Assembly: GCF_014207185.1 (NCBI RefSeq)
Contig: NZ_JACHCP010000002.1
Location: forward strand, 124,001-188,000
Length of the DNA: 64,000 bases
Reading direction: 5' to 3'
From: Rhodanobacter sp. A1T4
GTDB taxonomy: Bacteria > Pseudomonadota > Gammaproteobacteria > Xanthomonadales > Rhodanobacteraceae
Shown: positions 18,701-27,362 of the stretch, one piece after another
Layout of the letters: each line of letters begins with the position of its first letter
Numbering within the stretch: position 1 is the first letter of the stretch
Program-made: the position numbers and the translations under genes
The notes under the pieces: model-generated
Database searches by the model: none
Seen by the model: the letters and a program-made list of their open reading frames with translations, nothing else
What the model was told of the DNA's origin: nothing

Positions 18701-20725
18701 GACGCCGGCCTGCAGCAGATATTTGCAATAACCGCGCAGCATCGCGATCTGCCGCCAGCTCAGCTTGGCGCCGAGCACCAGCCGGTTGAAACCGTCGTTC
18801 TCGGCATTGCCGCGCCAGATATGCTCGAACGCATCCTCAAACAACGCACCGACCTGCTCGACCGTGAAAGTGAGCTTGCCCGCCGGCTGCACTTCGAAAT
18901 CCTGGATCGACAGCGGTGCGGGATCGCAGGGAATTTCGTAGACGTGTTCGGTCAGCACACGCAGGCCGAGGTTCTCCAATTGCGGCAACACTTCGGACAG
19001 CGCGATATCGCCACCGCTGCGATAGACCTTGAAGCGCAGTGTTTCCGGCGCCTGCGGCGGGTGGTAGAACGACATGCGCAGCACGTTGTCACCCTGCAGC
19101 AGTGACAGCTGATGGATATCTTCGGCAGCCACCTTTGGTGTCACGTCTTCGACGTACCCAGCCGGCAGCAAACGCGTGTAGCGGTTGGCCAGTACCACGC
19201 CCTGATGATCGCCACGCGATCGCACCAGTGCATCGCGCACTTCGTCGTGCCAGTTGCGCACGATGCCGGCGACGCTCTGCTCCAGCTCGGCCAGATCGTA
19301 AGAGAACTCATCGCCGATCTTCGGCCGCACCACGATCGTCAGCTGTGCCAGTGCCGCCTCACCCAACAGCACCGTCGATTCGCTCCGCTCGCCGTGCAGC
19401 GCCGTGTCCAGTAGCGCTGCAATCCGCTCGCGTACCGCGGTGTTGAAGCGATCGCGCGGCACGAAAACCAGGCAGGTGAAGAACCGGCCGTAGCGATCGC
19501 GGCGCACGAACAACCGCGTGCGCGCTCGCTGGTTCAGTTCCAGGATACCCATCGCGGTTTCAAACAGCTCGTCTTCCGTACTCTGGAACAGCTCCTCGCG
19601 CGGCAGCGCTTCGAGCACGTGACGCAGCGATTTGCCAGAGTAGGAATCACGCTTCAACCCCGAGCGCGTCATTACCGCCTCGACGTTCTGGCGCACCAGC
19701 GGTACATCCTGCGGCCGTGCCATATAGGCGTTGGTCGAAAACAGGCCAAGGAAACGCTGCTCGGCCACCGGGCGGCCGTTAGCGTCGAACTTCAGCACGC
19801 CGATGTAATCCATATGGCCGGCACGATGGACCGGCGAACGCGCATTGGTCTTGGTGAGAATGATGGCGTCAGTTGCACCCGCCTGCGGCAGCTCGCCGGC
19901 AGTCAGCGAACGCAGCGAGCGCGGTGCGATCGAGCGCTCTTTCTTGTGCAGCAAACCCAAGCCGGAAGCATCGACAGAGCGCAGCTCCTGCTCGCCGTCA
20001 GCATCGGCGACTTCGTATTCGCGATAACCAAAGAAAGTGAAATTGTCATCGGCGATCCAGCGCAGAAACTCGCTGGCCTCCTCGACCGAGGCCGCATCCA
20101 GCGGCAAGTTGCGCTGCGGCAGGTCGGTGGCAATAGCCAGCGCCATGTCGCGCATCGCCGACCAGTCGCCCACCACCGAACGCACATCGTCCAGCGCCGC
20201 TTCAACATGCGCCTTCAACTGCGCCTGCGCGGCTTCATCGGCAACCCGGTCGATCTCGAAATGCATCACGGATTCGGGCTTGCGCGATGGCGCCGCATCT
20301 GCCTCATCACACAGCTGCAGCAGCTTGCCAGACGCGTCACGCTCCACCGTGATAACCGGGTGGATCACCGCGTGAATCTGCACAGTGTCCGATAGCACCA
20401 TGCTGGTGGTGTCGATCAGAAACGGCATGTCGTCGGTGACGATCTGCAGCAGGCTGCGACCGGCGGAACCCTGCTCGGGGTTGATCACGCGCACCAGTGC
20501 ATGGCCCGGCGGTCTTTGCTGCACGAAATCCAGCAGGCTGGCGATCAATACAGCCCACTGCTCCGACGTGTGCAGTTCGATGTCACTACTGGCGACACGG
20601 GCGAAAAAGGCGTCGCAGAAAACTCGCGCCTCCGTCAGGCGGTCAGCGGACAGACCGCGTTGTTTCAATGCGTCGAGGACGACCGACGGAAGGGGCATGT
20701 CGTTGGCTGCACGAATGGCATTCAT
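15779..20725 (-). CDS. gdhB: NAD-specific glutamate dehydrogenase, large 180-kDa class
   Basis: Deaminates glutamate to 2-oxoglutarate with NAD, feeding amino-acid carbon into the TCA cycle. From the ATG at 20725 it has 1,648 aa, the size expected for the GDH-180 class known in Pseudomonas and Streptomyces. The N-terminal third holds ACT-like regulatory segments. The catalytic core in the second half contains [20 protein letters not shown] and [18 protein letters not shown], and the Rossmann part contains [19 protein letters not shown]. No strong ribosome site was seen; the TTG at 20770 or ATG at 20701 are alternatives. It is an isolated gene, probably allosterically controlled. Confidence 0.92.
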   Translation of the reverse strand: [1648 protein letters not shown]

Positions 20726-21293
20726 GGAATCTACTGTTCTAGTGGATACAAAGGTAAGGCTTAGCCGCAAAAGGATACGCCGCGACCCGGGGCTAATCCA
20801 CAGCAGACACCATCCATTTGGCTACCATGCTGCTACGCATGGACCCTACGTTCACACTCGTACGCGCATCGCAACAGACGGATCGCCGCTTGCCGGTCAC
20901 TATCGTCATCGCGCGGTAATGGCGGCGTCTGACAAGGGGAGGTGCCCCGGCATAGTCGAGCATGGCCAAACTGTCACGCGATACATGCATCTTGCATTTC
21001 GCTGCCGTGCCAGCCACCGACCACGAGAGCGTAATGATCCAGTACTACGGCTTGATGGCATCCCCTGCCGCCACCGTTAAATTGAGGGCTGGCACAACGC
21101 TCCGGATAAATTGTAAACTGGTCGGTATAGGACTGCGTGACAAGCAAGATTGCCTCTTCCCTGCGTCAAATTCCTGGCGCGGTGACGGAAAAGCGCATCG
21201 CAGTGCAAGGCCAAAATGCACACTACGCCTCAACAAGCCAGCACAACATCGCCGGTAACCCTCGAATCCCCCAATACAAGCCATGGAGTCTTC
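20726..21293. other. 568-bp divergent intergenic region, no gene seen
   Basis: This lies between the start of the glutamate dehydrogenase gene and the start of the RND operon. Short frames here have no recognisable product and no ribosome site. It presumably carries both promoters; a candidate for the RND operon is listed separately. No TetR- or MarR-type regulator gene is present here, although such genes often neighbour RND pumps. Confidence 0.5.
21082..21110 (+). promoter_or_regulatory. Candidate promoter of the RND efflux operon
   Basis: TTGAGG (21082-21087), a 17-bp spacer and GATAAA (21105-21110). This is the best sigma-70-like pair in front of the efflux genes and would leave a leader of about 175 nt. 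Consensus-based only. Confidence 0.35.
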
Positions 21294-22496
21294 ATGAAGC
21301 TCTCGTCACTGCACACTCCGATCCTTTGCCTGAGTCTGCTCGCGCTCGCTGCCTGCAGCGGCAAAGGGAAGGACCAGGGTCCGCCGAAGATGCCAACACC
21401 GACGGTCGGCGTCGTCAAGGCGCAGCTGCAGAGCACCACGCTAAACAAGGATTTGGTGGGCCGGCTATCGGCATTCCGCAGCGCCGATGTGCGCGCGCGC
21501 GTATCGGGCCTGTTGCTCAAGCGTACCTATAAGGAAGGTACCGACGTCAAACAGGGCCAGTTGCTGTTCCAGATCGATCCGGCCACTTACAAGGCGGCAC
21601 TTGATTCCAGCCTGGCCAACCTGACCTCGGCCAAGGCGACGTATACCAATGCTCATGTCGTGGCTGAGCGCGACCGCTCGCTCATTCCGCAAGGCTATAT
21701 CTCGCATGCCCAACTGGACAGCGACGAAGCCACCGAGCGTACCGCCGCCGCTGCAATTCAGCAGGCCCAAGCGGCCGTGGCGAGCGCGCGGATCAACCTC
21801 GACTACACCAAGGTGGTTTCGCCCATCGACGGCCGCGCCGGCCAGCAACAGCTGACCGAAGGCGCCATCGTGGGCAACGGCACCGCCGACACCGGCTCCA
21901 GCTCGACCCTGCTGACCACCGTTGACCAGCTCGACCCGCTCTATGTGAACTTCACCATGAGCGCGACCGATATGTCGACGATGCAACAGGCGCAGAGTGC
22001 GGGTACCGTCCATCTCGCCGATCAGAACAAGACCACCGTGCAGATCACCCTGCCCGACGGTACCAAATATGGCCAGCAAGGCACGCTGGACTTCTCCGAC
22101 ACCTCGGTGAATGCCACCACCGGCGCCATCAATCTGCGCGCCCTGGTGCCCAATCCGCAACACCAGTTGCTGCCAGGCATGTACGTCACTCTTAGCGCCA
22201 ACCTTGGCCAGCAGAACAACGTATTCCTGATCCCGCAGCAGGCCCTGCAGCGCGACATCGCCGGCGCCTATGTGTTGGTGGTCGACCCGGACAGCAAGGT
22301 CCAGCGCAAAGATGTCACCACCAGTACCACCAGCGGCAATAACTGGATTGTCACTGCTGGCCTCAGCGCCGGCGACCAGGTGATCGTCTCGGGCGTGCAG
22401 GGCGTGCAGCCGGGGGCTCCGGCCCAAGCCTCGCCATGGCAGCCAGCGGCCGATTCCACCTCCGCTCAGGGCGGCCACTCCGCCGACCAGCAGTAA
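21294..22496 (+). CDS. RND efflux periplasmic adaptor lipoprotein (AcrA/MexA type)
   Basis: The membrane-fusion subunit that links the inner-membrane pump to an outer-membrane channel. The ATG at 21294 gives 400 aa and follows a GGAG box. The signal ends in the lipobox LALAAC, with Cys21 as the lipidation site. Next come the barrel-sandwich lipoyl half (VGRLSAFRSADVRARVSGLL, around residues 55-75), a coiled-coil hairpin (about 100-170), the second lipoyl half (DYTKVVSPIDGRAG), then beta-barrel and membrane-proximal domains. The Gln/Ser-rich tail is unstructured. It is the first gene of a two-gene operon, 12 bp before the pump gene. Confidence 0.92.
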   Translation: MKLSSLHTPILCLSLLALAACSGKGKDQGPPKMPTPTVGVVKAQLQSTTLNKDLVGRLSAFRSADVRARVSGLLLKRTYKEGTDVKQGQLLFQIDPATYKAALDSSLANLTSAKATYTNAHVVAERDRSLIPQGYISHAQLDSDEATERTAAAAIQQAQAAVASARINLDYTKVVSPIDGRAGQQQLTEGAIVGNGTADTGSSSTLLTTVDQLDPLYVNFTMSATDMSTMQQAQSAGTVHLADQNKTTVQITLPDGTKYGQQGTLDFSDTSVNATTGAINLRALVPNPQHQLLPGMYVTLSANLGQQNNVFLIPQQALQRDIAGAYVLVVDPDSKVQRKDVTTSTTSGNNWIVTAGLSAGDQVIVSGVQGVQPGAPAQASPWQPAADSTSAQGGHSADQQ

Positions 22497-22508
22497 GGAA
22501 GCCGCCTC

Positions 22509-25500
22509 ATGCCAAGTTTTTTTATCGACCGCCCGATCTTCGCTTGGGTGCTAGCCATCCTGCTCTCGCTGGTCGGCACCATCGCGATGCTGAACATGGG
22601 CATCGCTTCGTATCCCGATATCGCACCACCACAAGTGACGGTGACCGCGACCTATCCCGGCGCCAGCGCCGCCACGATGGAATCGACGGTCACCCAGGTG
22701 ATCGAGCAACAGCTCAGCGGACTCGACAACCTGCTGTATTTCAGCTCGACCTCCAATTCCAACGGCTCCAGCACGATCACCCTGAGTTTCGCCACCGGCA
22801 CCAACCCGGATATTGCCCAGGTGCAGGTACAGAACAAGGTGACCCTGGCGCAGCCACAGTTGCCCGCTGAAGTGACTCAGCAAGGCGTGGTGGTGGCCAA
22901 GGCCAGCCCCGATATCCTGATGTTCGTCAGCCTGGTATCGAGCAGCCCGTCCATCGACGCGAACCGCCTTGGCGACATCATGGCCTCGGACGTGGCGCCG
23001 CAGATCGGGCGTGTCACCGGCGTGGGCAGCACCTTCCAACTCGGCTCCGAATACGCCGCGCGAATCTGGCTGAACCCGGACAAGATGCAGGGCTATGGCC
23101 TTTCCGCCACCCAGGTCGAAAACGCCATCAGCGCCCAGAACGTGCAGTTCGCGGCGGGCGCGCTGGGCGCCGACCCCGCCGACAAAGGCCAGAGCTTCAC
23201 CGCCACGGTGTCCGCCGAAAGCCTGTTCTCCTCGCTGCAACAGTTCCGCGACATCATCCTGCGTGCGAATGCCGATGGCACCGTGGTCAGGCTTGGCGAC
23301 ATCGCCAAGGTAGATTTCGGCCCGCAGACCTACGGGTCGGCCGCCACCTACAATGGTCAGCCCGCCGGCGGCCTCGGCATCAACCTGTTGCCTGGCGCCA
23401 ACGCCCTGCAGGTGGCCGATGCGGTGAAGGCCAAGATGAACGAGTTGGCCAAGGACTTCCCGCAGGGCGTCACCTGGTTCTCGCCCTACGACACCACGCC
23501 GTTCATCACGGCGTCGATGAAGGACGTCGCCCAAACCCTGGGCGAGGCGATCATCCTGGTGTTCGTGGTGATGCTGATCTTTCTGCAGAACATCCGCGCC
23601 ACCATCATCCCGACCCTGGTGATTCCGGTTGCCCTGCTGGGTACCTTCATCGGCCTGCTGGCACTCGGCTTCTCGCTCAACCAGCTCACCTTGTTCGGCA
23701 TGGTGCTGGCCATCGGTATTGTGGTGGACGACGCGATTGTGGTGATCGAGAACGTCGAACGCATCATGACCGAGGAAGGTCTGTCACCGAAGGAAGCCAC
23801 CCGCAAGGCGATGGGCCAAATCACCGGTGCGATCGTGGCGATCACACTGGTGCTCGCGGCGGTGTTCATTCCCTCGGCGTTGCAGCCAGGCGCCACCGGC
23901 GTCATCTATAAACAGTTTGCGTTGACCATCGCCGTGTCGATGGGCTTCTCGGCCTTCCTCGCGATGTCGCTCACGCCGGCGTTGTGCGCGACCTTGCTCA
24001 AACCCACCCATCATGAAAAGAAGAACGCTCTCTACCGCGGGTTCAACAACCTTTTCGATCGTGTCACCAAGACCTATCACGGCCATATCGGCAGCGCGGT
24101 GCAGCATGCCCCGCGCTGGATGATCGTATTCGTGCTGGTCGCCGCGCTGGCCCTGTTCCTGTTTAACCGCCTGCCGACCAGTTTCGTGCCCAACGAGGAC
24201 CAGGGTTTCGCTCTGGCCATCGTCAACCTGCCACCGGGCGCCACCCTGGAGCGCACCAAGCAGGTGATGACCGATATCCGCGACAAGCTCAACCACAGTC
24301 CGCTCAAAGGCGACATCGCGGGTATCTTCCAGGTCGACGGCTTCAGTTTCGTGGGCTCGAGCGAAAATGCGGGCATGGCTTTCATCAAGCTCACCGACTG
24401 GGGCAGTCGGTCGCTCACAGCCGATGAGTTCATACAGAAGGCCAACGGGGTTCTGCACGGTATCCGAGATGCGCAGATCTTCGTAGTGAATCTGCCCACC
24501 ATCCGTGGCCTCAGCCAGTTCGGCGGCATCGACATGTACCTGCAGGCGCGCTCGGGCCAGTCGCGCGCCGAGCTGGGCCAATCCGTGGGTACCTTGCTCG
24601 GCAAGGCGAAGCAGAGCCCCGTGCTGTACGGCATCCGGCCCAATTCGCTGCCAGACGCACCGCAGTTGCAGTTGAATGTCGACCGTGTGCAGGCGCAGTC
24701 GATGGGGCTGTCGGTCACCGATGTCTACCAGGCTATTTCGCTGCTACTGGCACCGGTCTATGTCGACAACTTCCTCTACGGCGGCCGCGTGAAACGGGTC
24801 TACGTGCAGGCTGACGCGCCCTACCGTATGGGGCCAGATGCCTTGCAGCACATCTATACGCCCAGCACCTCTACTAGTAGTACTAGCACCTCCAGTACTA
24901 GCACCTCCAGCACTGCCACCACGGTCAATCCATCGGCCAGCAACAACGCGATCAGCCCGTACAACATGATTCCGATCTCCAGTGTGGTGAAGGCGAGCTG
25001 GGTGACAAATGCACTCTCGCTGCCCCGCTACAACGGTTATGCGGCAGTGGAAATCGTCGGTGACGCCGCCCCGGGCTACGCCACTGGCCAAGCCATGGAC
25101 GTATTGCAAAACATCGTCAACAAGGACCTGCCACACGGCTTTGGCTCTGACTGGACCGGCCTCTCGTATCAGGAAATCCTGGCCGGCAACTCGGCCACCT
25201 TGCTGATGCTGCTGTCGATCGTGATTGTGTTCCTGTGTCTGTCCGCGCTGTACGAGAGCTGGTCGATTCCGGTCGCCGTGCTGCTGGTCGTGCCGCTAGG
25301 CCTGCTTGGCATGGTGTTGGCCTGCTTGGTGCGCGGCATGCCCAACGATCTGTATTTCAAGATCGGCATGGTCACCGTAATCGGCCTGGCCGCGAAGAAC
25401 GCGATTCTGATCGTGGAATTCGCGGTGGCGGAACAGGCGATGGGCAAGACCCTGTTCAACGCGGTACTCACCGCGTCCCAGCAGCGGCTGCGCCCGATCC

Positions 25501-25769
25501 TGATGACCTCGCTGGCCTTCATCCTGGGCGTGTTCCCGCTGGCCATCTCGACCGGCGCGGGTGCGAACTCCCGTCACTCGATCGGCACCGGCGTGATCGG
25601 TGGCATGCTGTTCGCCACCTTCCTCGGTTTGCTGCTGATCCCGGTGTTCTACGTCAGCGTACGTCGCCTGCTGGGTGACAAGCTGGATGTTGATGGCAAG
25701 GATCAGCCAGTGAGTAACGAGCCGAAGTCTCTCTCACCACCGGAAGCGGACCCCTACCGCGGCGGCTGA
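22509..25769 (+). CDS. RND (HAE1 family) multidrug efflux pump, inner-membrane subunit
   Basis: A proton-driven pump that moves drugs or other amphiphiles from periplasm or membrane to the outer-membrane channel. 1,086 aa with the standard AcrB layout: 12 membrane helices and two large periplasmic loops. The proton-relay Asp pair lies in VVDDAIVVIENV at residues 407-408, the same positions as in AcrB. The start MPSFFIDRPIFAWVLAI and the segment GLAAKNAILIVEFA are typical. Unusual is a Ser/Thr-only repeat insert at about 786-805 in a periplasmic loop. No outer-membrane factor gene follows; a Rho-independent terminator closes the operon. Substrates cannot be predicted. Confidence 0.93.
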   Translation: MPSFFIDRPIFAWVLAILLSLVGTIAMLNMGIASYPDIAPPQVTVTATYPGASAATMESTVTQVIEQQLSGLDNLLYFSSTSNSNGSSTITLSFATGTNPDIAQVQVQNKVTLAQPQLPAEVTQQGVVVAKASPDILMFVSLVSSSPSIDANRLGDIMASDVAPQIGRVTGVGSTFQLGSEYAARIWLNPDKMQGYGLSATQVENAISAQNVQFAAGALGADPADKGQSFTATVSAESLFSSLQQFRDIILRANADGTVVRLGDIAKVDFGPQTYGSAATYNGQPAGGLGINLLPGANALQVADAVKAKMNELAKDFPQGVTWFSPYDTTPFITASMKDVAQTLGEAIILVFVVMLIFLQNIRATIIPTLVIPVALLGTFIGLLALGFSLNQLTLFGMVLAIGIVVDDAIVVIENVERIMTEEGLSPKEATRKAMGQITGAIVAITLVLAAVFIPSALQPGATGVIYKQFALTIAVSMGFSAFLAMSLTPALCATLLKPTHHEKKNALYRGFNNLFDRVTKTYHGHIGSAVQHAPRWMIVFVLVAALALFLFNRLPTSFVPNEDQGFALAIVNLPPGATLERTKQVMTDIRDKLNHSPLKGDIAGIFQVDGFSFVGSSENAGMAFIKLTDWGSRSLTADEFIQKANGVLHGIRDAQIFVVNLPTIRGLSQFGGIDMYLQARSGQSRAELGQSVGTLLGKAKQSPVLYGIRPNSLPDAPQLQLNVDRVQAQSMGLSVTDVYQAISLLLAPVYVDNFLYGGRVKRVYVQADAPYRMGPDALQHIYTPSTSTSSTSTSSTSTSSTATTVNPSASNNAISPYNMIPISSVVKASWVTNALSLPRYNGYAAVEIVGDAAPGYATGQAMDVLQNIVNKDLPHGFGSDWTGLSYQEILAGNSATLLMLLSIVIVFLCLSALYESWSIPVAVLLVVPLGLLGMVLACLVRGMPNDLYFKIGMVTVIGLAAKNAILIVEFAVAEQAMGKTLFNAVLTASQQRLRPILMTSLAFILGVFPLAISTGAGANSRHSIGTGVIGGMLFATFLGLLLIPVFYVSVRRLLGDKLDVDGKDQPVSNEPKSLSPPEADPYRGG
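24864..24923 (+). repeat. 15-bp tandem repeat inside the RND pump gene
   Basis: Three 15-bp units (two identical, AGTACTAGCACCTCC, and one diverged) plus a degenerate fourth. Each unit encodes five residues, S-T-S-T-S. Because the unit is a multiple of three, gain or loss of copies keeps the gene in frame. Confidence 0.8.
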
Positions 25770-25796
25770 TACAGCCAGGTAACGTACTCAACAAAA

Positions 25797-25825
25797 AGCC
25801 CCGGCATGCCGGGGCTCTTTTTTAT
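25797..25825 (+). terminator. Rho-independent terminator of the RND operon
   Basis: A perfect palindromic stem (AGCCCCGGCA / TGCCGGGGCT) is followed by a run of T, 27 bp after the pump stop codon. A preceding A run makes it potentially bidirectional, so it may also serve the convergent acyl-CoA dehydrogenase gene. Confidence 0.88.
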
Positions 25826-25904
25826 TGCCTGTCGCCTTGTCTTTTGATGATGCGCTTTCGATCTGGCTCGCGAAAAAGTGCTATCCCACTTGCGACTGCT
25901 GGCC

Positions 25905-27065
25905 TCAACGCAAACCGGTTTCCGCGCGAGCAATCACCATTCGCTGGATCTCGCTGGTGCCTTCGTATATCTCGGTGATCTTCGCGTCGCGGAAATAGCG
26001 CTCCAGCGGCATCTCCTTCGAGTAGCCCATGCCACCATGAATCTGCACGGCCTGATGGGTAATCCACATCGCCGCTTCCGATGCCGTGAGCTTGGCGATT
26101 GCCGCTTCGGTGCCAAAACGCCCGCCGGTCTTGTCCGCCTCGCCCTTCTGCCATGCCGCACGCAGGGTCAACAGCATCGAGGTATCGAGCTTGCACTTCA
26201 TGTCGGCAATCTTCGACTGGGTCATCTGGAATGTACCAATCGGTGCACCGAACGCCTTGCGGTCACGCGCCCACTGCAAGGTCGCTTCGTACGCGGCACG
26301 CGAAATCCCGATCGCTTGCGAAGCGATACCGATACGGCCGGCATCAAGCACGCCCATCGCGATAGAAAAGCCCTTGCCAACTTCACCCAGCAGGTTTTCC
26401 TTCGGGCAAACGTAGTCGAGGAATTCGATCTCGCAGGTCGCCGATGCGCGAATGCCCAGCTTCGGCTCGCTCTTGCCGGCATGGAAGCCGGCCAGCTTCG
26501 TATCGATGATGAAAGCCGATACACCACGCGCCCCGACGCCCGGTGTGGAAATCGCGAACAGCAGAATGTAGCGGGCCACCGGACCGGAGGTAATCCAGCT
26601 CTTCTTGCCGTTGATGACCCAGTCGCCCTGCGCGTTCTTGGTTGCGCGGGTGTGCATGGCCGACGCATCCGAGCCCGACTGCGGCTCGGTGAGCGCATAC
26701 GCACCGATCGCTTCGCCGGTGGCAATGGCGCGCACATAGGTCTGCTTCTGCTCCTCGGTGCCGTGCTTGAGGATGGCGTTGCAGAACAGCGAATTGTTGA
26801 CCGACATGATGGTCGAGGTCGCCGCATCGGCCGCGGCGATCTCGATCATCGCCAGCACGTAGGCAATCGTGTCCATCGCCGCACCGCCGTACTGTTCAGG
26901 CACCTCGATGCCCATCAAGCCCAGCCGCCCCATCTCGCGAATGTTTTCCAGCGGAAACTCGCCCTTGGCATCAAACTCGGCAGCCACCGGCGCGATGCGT
27001 TTCTGAGCAAAGTCGCGGGCGATCGACTGGATCGACAACTGATCTTCGGTAAAGCTGAAATCCAT
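25905..27065 (-). CDS. Acyl-CoA dehydrogenase (short-chain type)
   Basis: An FAD enzyme performing the first oxidation step on an acyl-CoA. 386 aa with a good GGAG box before the ATG at 27065. The family motifs are present: AYALTEPQSGSDASAM (FAD/substrate), KSWITSGPVARYI, the FAD-binding segment QAVQIHGGMGYSKEMPLERY, and the catalytic Glu368 in EIYEGTSEIQRMVIAR. The Glu position and sequence match butyryl/short-chain dehydrogenases rather than isovaleryl or long-chain enzymes. Chain-length preference is inferred. It is divergent from the SahR-like regulator with 297 bp between them. Confidence 0.9.
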   Translation of the reverse strand: MDFSFTEDQLSIQSIARDFAQKRIAPVAAEFDAKGEFPLENIREMGRLGLMGIEVPEQYGGAAMDTIAYVLAMIEIAAADAATSTIMSVNNSLFCNAILKHGTEEQKQTYVRAIATGEAIGAYALTEPQSGSDASAMHTRATKNAQGDWVINGKKSWITSGPVARYILLFAISTPGVGARGVSAFIIDTKLAGFHAGKSEPKLGIRASATCEIEFLDYVCPKENLLGEVGKGFSIAMGVLDAGRIGIASQAIGISRAAYEATLQWARDRKAFGAPIGTFQMTQSKIADMKCKLDTSMLLTLRAAWQKGEADKTGGRFGTEAAIAKLTASEAAMWITHQAVQIHGGMGYSKEMPLERYFRDAKITEIYEGTSEIQRMVIARAETGLR

Positions 27066-27300
27066 GGAAAAGCTCCGCAGTGAACTGGCCAGCCGCCCAT
27101 TGTAGCGGCGGCAATAAAACGCAATTGTGCGAACGCAGCATCAACATCAACGCGAGGCATATCCCGGGCATCACAGACATGACATACGGACGCAAAGCCA
27201 CGGTGGACGCCCCTCCGTTGGCACCACGTTTTGTTGTCGCGAACGTCAGGCTCGTTGGCCCCTGGACTGAACAAAGCACAGCAATCAACAACTTCCCTGC

Positions 27301-27329
27301 TTGACGCCCCGGCAAACCGCGCCTAGCCT
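27301..27329 (+). promoter_or_regulatory. Sigma-70 promoter of the sahR-like gene and metH
   Basis: TTGACG (27301-27306), a 17-bp spacer and TAGCCT (27324-27329), ending 33 bp before the start codon. Transcription would begin near 27336, immediately before the palindromic operator. Confidence 0.6.
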
Positions 27330-27338
27330 TGTCATCTC

Positions 27339-27352
27339 TTTATCGCGATAAA
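27339..27352. promoter_or_regulatory. 14-bp perfect palindrome, probable operator of the ArsR-type regulator
   Basis: TTTATCGCGATAAA is its own reverse complement. It lies just after the predicted transcription start and touches the AAAGGA ribosome-binding site of the regulator gene at 27363. Binding there could block both transcription and translation start. The position strongly suggests autoregulation; the binding protein is inferred. Confidence 0.6.
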
Positions 27353-27362
27353 AGGATGCTCG

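Noticed and set aside
17723-19105. Plus-strand open frame of 460 codons inside the glutamate dehydrogenase gene
   Set aside because: Antisense to a well-supported gene; the translation resembles no protein family and has no ribosome site.
20793-21258. Short frames in the region before the RND operon (candidate TetR regulator)
   Set aside because: None shows a helix-turn-helix or any domain; treated as intergenic.
24864-24923. Possible CRISPR-like repeats
   Set aside because: Units are 15 bp with no spacers and lie inside a coding frame; a simple tandem repeat.
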